Assembly (NCBI GenBank): GCA_021827445.1
Contig: JAKAVW010000002.1
Location: 1-32,433, forward strand
DNA from: Pseudomonadota bacterium
GTDB taxonomy: Bacteria > Pseudomonadota > Gammaproteobacteria > Acidithiobacillales > Acidithiobacillaceae
Length of the DNA stretch: 32,433 nucleotides
Direction: 5' to 3'
Shown: piece by piece, positions 28,484 to 32,433 of the stretch
Layout of the letters: every line of letters begins with the position of its first letter
Position numbering within the stretch: position 1 is the stretch's first letter
The notes under the pieces: model-generated
The model's input: only the letters and a program-made list of their open reading frames with translations
Told to the model about the DNA's origin: nothing
Databases searched by the model: none
Position numbers and translations under genes: made by a program

Positions 28484-30958
28484 TCACGTCATCCGTTGCC
28501 ACTGCTTGTCGAATACGCGTCGATAAACACTTCCAGCATCATCGATTTGGAAGAGATAAAGCCAACCATTATCCACCAGTTCTCGGACGAGAGCGTGGCG
28601 GGAAATGACGCTTTCCATCTCCGCCTGTGGTGCCTCAATCAACACGTTGAGACGGACCGGTTCATGGACCCAACGATTACCGTCGTGCAGAGACTGCAAG
28701 GCAAACCCGACACGCAAGTCCCCTCCATTCCCCTCAAGAACGCCGATAGATCCCCCAACGACATTATGTAGCACTTTATTGCCACTACCGAAACGCAAAT
28801 TGTCTACCATGGAGCCGTAGTATTGCATATTGATCCAGTTTGCCACCACCATGGGTGCGGTCATAATCAATTCCAATGTGGAGAAGCCCGCGTCTTTTTG
28901 CCAGTCATAATCATGCAAAAAAGCCCTACCCTCCAAATCAACACCCCTTGTCCTCTGGCGGGGTGCCGCAATAAAAGCGGCGTTGCCAGCTAGTGCCCAT
29001 TCAGGTCTGACCTCGGCCCAGTCCCGAGTGCGTCGTTGCATATCGCGCGTGACTACATCAGGAGCTTGAGAGGCCGTACCCAGCAGGGTGGCGCGCTCCA
29101 TCCGCGTAAGTGCCCCAGCATCGGCCAACCATTGGCGGAGTTGCGCCAGATCTTTGGCGTGTGTTGCCGGCAAATCCTGCGTATCGAAGAGCATCACTTC
29201 ATCTGTTGTGGTGTCATGCAATCCGGCGATAAAATAGGTATCTTCCGGAATTCTGAGCCCTTTCTCTTCAAGACCTCGACGGGTTGCCGGATCGTTTAGC
29301 AAGGTTACCGCAATCCTGGCACTGGCTTCTCCCGTCTGTCCGGCGCAAGCGCCGCAATCGAGTCCAGTCCCCTGCGGATTATTGACCGTAGTGCTGCCAT
29401 GGCCCGCCAACAAGATCAGGCGTGCGAATGTCTGCGTCAGCCCCATGTTTTTTAGAATGAATTCACCGACCCCCGCCCGCTCACCCTCTGGAATTCCGGT
29501 GCTTTTCGCACTGGATTTACAGTTACCACTAGCGACCAACTGTGGGCGCAGTCTCTGTTTCATCTCAATATTAAGGCCCCTTTCGTCTGGATGGGGTACG
29601 GTGCGGGTCCAACCCATGCTGTCACCGAAAAGCTTCGGGGCATATAGCAATCCGGTGGCTTCTACAAAGGTGAAAGTCGACACCGCTGATGTTTTGAAAC
29701 TCTTCCAGGCGGTGGCTACCCGGAGATGCAATTGCCTTTTTGCGACCTGCCGTTGCGTTTCATCCTCGCCCGCATGACTCAGGTCCTCGCACACCCGATA
29801 AGGAGGATTGAAAATGACAGGGAGATGCCCTTTAGGCGCATTTGCACCGAACGGAACGTACTCCATGAGCACGCCAAAGAAGCCCGCAAACCCCAAGGTT
29901 TGAATGCCTGGTGCCACTGTTTCTAGCGCTCGTCGGATGATTTCGGAACGTACGTCTATGCAAAACGCAGCCTGCACCACAGGTCGCTCAGTGGCCGCAT
30001 TGGTTGACTTCGATGCTTTTAGTGATTTAAACAATGAACGCTGATAGCCGATCTCCAGTGCGGTCTGCAAAATGGCATCAACGTGCTCCGACGGTTTTCC
30101 TGTCGCCCTATTTTGTTGGGTGTGCAGCATCAGGCGCCATTGCTTTTGTACGGCGATATCGGCGCAGGTCTTGTGAAGAATGGCATCCCAACACACGCGG
30201 ACGGCGAGGAGATCGCGCAAGGAATGGTTGGTCTCCCCCTTCAACTCGGCCTGCCAACGCACATATCTAGCCCAACCCGCCCAGCCTCCGATACTCAGGA
30301 GTGCTGCAAAGAGATAATCATCAATCAGATCGAACGGGACGGAGAGTTCCTTCAGAGCCCAGGCAACGGCTGTTTCAGGGGCTGCCGGGAGTGCAGCTGT
30401 AGCCTCTCCAATCCCGCGCAAACCAATCATCCGCGGGCTCTTGTCGAAATGCATGAACTTTAACCAGCCCTGATACAGAGGGCCATCGCGCCACGGCATG
30501 CTCCATGCGGCCTGCCCCTCATCAAAGTAAGCTGCGCAATATTGGCTAATCCTTTCCACAACGAAGCCCGGCCAATCCCGATGATCGTCAGCAAATATGG
30601 CATCCGCGAAGACTGGGAATGGCACATTTCGGCTTGCCGATCGTTGTTTCATCGCCTGCTTGAGCTGGGTCACATCCCAAATACTGTGCATCTCCTGCAG
30701 TGCCGCGTTCAAATCCTCTTGGGTGATCCGTCCGTTGGCGATCTGTTCTTCATAATATGGCCGTGGCATTGTCAGCCCTTCGCCGGTCATCTTGCGAAGC
30801 GTCTGATCCGCTTGCCAGAAAGGTTGATCGCGCAACCCAAAGTAGGGATTTACCGCAACAAAGTGCTTGAGCGGCCAGAGGGGAGCAATTCTCTGGCAGG
30901 CGCCTTCAATGTTCGCTTTGATGTCCTGATGCGGGGCGGATGTCTCTGGTGCTTTCAT
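28484..30958 (-). CDS. dabA: Inorganic carbon accumulation complex, carbonic-anhydrase-like subunit DabA (DUF2309)
   Basis: An 824-aa subunit of the DAB energy-coupled inorganic carbon pump. In the described system DabA is a cytosolic-face, beta-carbonic-anhydrase-like protein that hydrates CO2 to bicarbonate one way, driven by the cation flux through DabB. The predicted zinc site is complete: Cys333 and Asp335 in AFCIDVRSE, His520 in LAGHGSTT, and Cys535 in GLDCGAC. Spacing (2 and 15 residues) matches the Halothiobacillus enzyme (C351, D353, H524, C539). The family start ACQRIAPLWPLKHFVAVNPYFG is present. The ATG follows GGAGGAG and lies 2 nt after the dabB stop, so the pair is one operon. 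Bicarbonate would feed Rubisco. Confidence 0.95.
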   Translation of the reverse strand: MKAPETSAPHQDIKANIEGACQRIAPLWPLKHFVAVNPYFGLRDQPFWQADQTLRKMTGEGLTMPRPYYEEQIANGRITQEDLNAALQEMHSIWDVTQLKQAMKQRSASRNVPFPVFADAIFADDHRDWPGFVVERISQYCAAYFDEGQAAWSMPWRDGPLYQGWLKFMHFDKSPRMIGLRGIGEATAALPAAPETAVAWALKELSVPFDLIDDYLFAALLSIGGWAGWARYVRWQAELKGETNHSLRDLLAVRVCWDAILHKTCADIAVQKQWRLMLHTQQNRATGKPSEHVDAILQTALEIGYQRSLFKSLKASKSTNAATERPVVQAAFCIDVRSEIIRRALETVAPGIQTLGFAGFFGVLMEYVPFGANAPKGHLPVIFNPPYRVCEDLSHAGEDETQRQVAKRQLHLRVATAWKSFKTSAVSTFTFVEATGLLYAPKLFGDSMGWTRTVPHPDERGLNIEMKQRLRPQLVASGNCKSSAKSTGIPEGERAGVGEFILKNMGLTQTFARLILLAGHGSTTVNNPQGTGLDCGACAGQTGEASARIAVTLLNDPATRRGLEEKGLRIPEDTYFIAGLHDTTTDEVMLFDTQDLPATHAKDLAQLRQWLADAGALTRMERATLLGTASQAPDVVTRDMQRRTRDWAEVRPEWALAGNAAFIAAPRQRTRGVDLEGRAFLHDYDWQKDAGFSTLELIMTAPMVVANWINMQYYGSMVDNLRFGSGNKVLHNVVGGSIGVLEGNGGDLRVGFALQSLHDGNRWVHEPVRLNVLIEAPQAEMESVISRHALVRELVDNGWLYLFQIDDAGSVYRRVFDKQWQRMT

Positions 30959-30960
30959 GT

Positions 30961-32433
30961 CTACTCCTCCGGGAACTGAACTTGTGGATTTGCCGCATCC
31001 AGTGTTTTCCCTCTCTTCGATGCGTGAAGAAAGGCCATCTGGCTAAAAACCAGATCAACATACAGTCCATTGTATAGGTCCACATATACGGCCTGCCAAA
31101 AAGGCGACTTCTGCAGACGGGGTAAAAGTTGCTGAATGTGTAACAAGGAAAGAAAAGCCACGACGATAAGCGCCAGTAACCAGCTTGGAATATGATCAGC
31201 CTGCACGGTATCACTGGGAATGCTGGTTCCCAGCAAGTCGGTAGACAGATCATGCAGCCCAAAATAGGCTGAACAGACAATGATGCTTAACAGCGCCACT
31301 CGCGAAAACAAGGTGCCGGCACCGACCCCAGACCTATTCATGGCTTGCAGCAGGAGCTGGCCCATCGCAATGGCGACGATGACGCCGATCGTCAGCAAAG
31401 TGGGCTGCTTTTGCAAATCAATGCCAAATGCCATGGCAACCCCAAAGGTGACTAGCCCTGATATAAGAATTGCCAATTCCGCGCGTCCGAGCGTTTGTTT
31501 AGTATTGAGCTTCTGGATCGTCGGCCCACGGAAATTGTCTACCACGCTTCCGGAAGACAGGAACGCATGCGCCTTATAGACGGAGTGGGCGACAATATGG
31601 AGTACGGCTATACTGTACAAACCTAAACCGCATTCCATAAGCATGAAACCCAATTGCGCAGAAGTGGAATACGCCAGTGATTCTTTGATATTAGTTTCCG
31701 TCATCATCATGAGAGATGCCACTGTCGCAGATAAAAGCCCCGCGAGAATGAGTACGGTCCAGGCCCAACTTACGTGGGTGATCATGGGACTGACACGCAA
31801 GAGCAGGAATGCCCCGGTATAAATGAGTCCCGCATGTAATAGCGCCGAAACCTGTGTGGGAGCCTCCATAACCTGAATAAGCCAACCCTGCAGCGGGAAT
31901 GTCCCGCTCTTTAAAATTGCACAGAGCACAATCAGGCCCGTTGCAATCTGCAAGCTTGCAGGAAGACTGCCGTGCCACGCGTGCATCCACTGTGCGATCC
32001 CTGAAAAGCCTGTCCTTCCGGTGGTCCGTGCCATCAGCAGAAAAGCAGTGAAAAGGCTCACGTCGGCGATGCGCGAAAACAAATATTTTTTGCGTGCGGC
32101 TATCACGGCGAGCGGACGTTCGCGATAGAATATCAATAACTCATGTAAAAACAGGCTGGCGGCGATAAATGAAATCCAGAATCCCCAGCTATTATCTGTC
32201 ACAATCAGCACTAGAAATGCGCCAACCGTCAGACTCAGCCACCTGTGAAAGCGTCCCTCATGAGCATCCCCTACCATATACGTGGCGGAGTATCGAGAGA
32301 CAATCATTCCCATAAAGGAGACCAACGTGAACATGACGAGCGTCAATGGATTAACCAGCGTTCGGACGGCAAATGAACCTAATTTCCAAGGCAGATGGGT
32401 CGACAGATAGGTCTGTGAATGCTGTATTATCGT
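30961..32433 (-). CDS. dabB: Inorganic carbon accumulation complex, membrane subunit DabB (5' end outside window)
   Basis: Membrane subunit of the DAB pump, homologous to proton-translocating NuoL/MrpA subunits, thought to move cations inward to drive DabA. The frame is open to the right window edge: there is no stop between 32346 and 32433, and the residues SFAVRTLVNPLTLVMFTLVSF continue it. The TTG start in the ORF track is therefore not real. 490 residues are visible. Antiporter motifs include YSATYMVGD, the lysine-containing helix ILKSGTFPLQGWLIQVMEAPTQVSALLHAGLIYTGAFLLLR, and HSVYKAHAFLSSGSVVDNFRG. More than ten TM helices are evident. It precedes dabA with a 2-nt gap. Confidence 0.93.
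   Translation of the reverse strand, partial: TIIQHSQTYLSTHLPWKLGSFAVRTLVNPLTLVMFTLVSFMGMIVSRYSATYMVGDAHEGRFHRWLSLTVGAFLVLIVTDNSWGFWISFIAASLFLHELLIFYRERPLAVIAARKKYLFSRIADVSLFTAFLLMARTTGRTGFSGIAQWMHAWHGSLPASLQIATGLIVLCAILKSGTFPLQGWLIQVMEAPTQVSALLHAGLIYTGAFLLLRVSPMITHVSWAWTVLILAGLLSATVASLMMMTETNIKESLAYSTSAQLGFMLMECGLGLYSIAVLHIVAHSVYKAHAFLSSGSVVDNFRGPTIQKLNTKQTLGRAELAILISGLVTFGVAMAFGIDLQKQPTLLTIGVIVAIAMGQLLLQAMNRSGVGAGTLFSRVALLSIIVCSAYFGLHDLSTDLLGTSIPSDTVQADHIPSWLLALIVVAFLSLLHIQQLLPRLQKSPFWQAVYVDLYNGLYVDLVFSQMAFLHASKRGKTLDAANPQVQFPEE

Overview
The window looks like chromosomal DNA from a chemolithoautotrophic proteobacterium, most likely an Acidithiobacillus. This is inferred from gene content and proteobacterial gene order, not from a database search. 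The core is moderately GC-rich. It holds housekeeping genes with proteobacterial synteny (pyrG-kdsA-eno-ftsB; uvrC-pgsA-tRNA-Gly-tRNA-Cys) and ends in a dabB-dabA inorganic-carbon accumulation operon. No rRNA, CRISPR array or intact insertion sequence was seen.

Layout. 1-865: the 3' end of uvrB. 964-2019: a zinc alcohol dehydrogenase. 2237-6413: pyrG, kdsA, eno and ftsB on one strand, with 4-bp overlaps at the first two junctions. 6463-7415: efp, divergent from a DUF971 gene. 7447-10122: uvrC, pgsA, tRNA-Gly and tRNA-Cys, with a strong intrinsic terminator between the two tRNAs. 10331-11963: a membrane protein with two DUF202 modules, overlapping dusA. 11967-14908, minus strand: an ArsR-type regulator, then zwf and a short-form gnd (oxidative pentose phosphate pathway). 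15033-19708: purT, an aspartate aminotransferase, a possible frameshifted small gene and an MsbA-like ABC exporter.

19834-22802 is the most unusual intact locus. It is a tight four-gene cluster: a 126-aa orphan, two proteins each built from two YbjQ/UPF0145-like modules, and a PspA/IM30 coiled-coil protein. Three of the four modules share a G-[SN]-C-x-Y-H motif. It reads as an envelope-stress or membrane-maintenance system whose YbjQ components have no settled function.

22872-28356 is accessory in character. A tRNA-Arg is followed by tandem GGGCTAACC repeats, a mazEF toxin-antitoxin pair and coding-like debris. Then come an FGGY sugar kinase with a possible 21-codon leader peptide, an AT-rich stretch with a perfect 13-bp inverted repeat, a low-GC two-TM protein of unknown role, another remnant-like gap, and a Cache/PDC-like sensor protein.

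28484-32433, minus strand: dabA with all four expected zinc-site residues, and dabB, which runs off the window. The two subunits form the energy-coupled CO2-hydrating complex that feeds bicarbonate to the Calvin cycle. The adjacent sensor-like gene on the same strand may belong to this unit.
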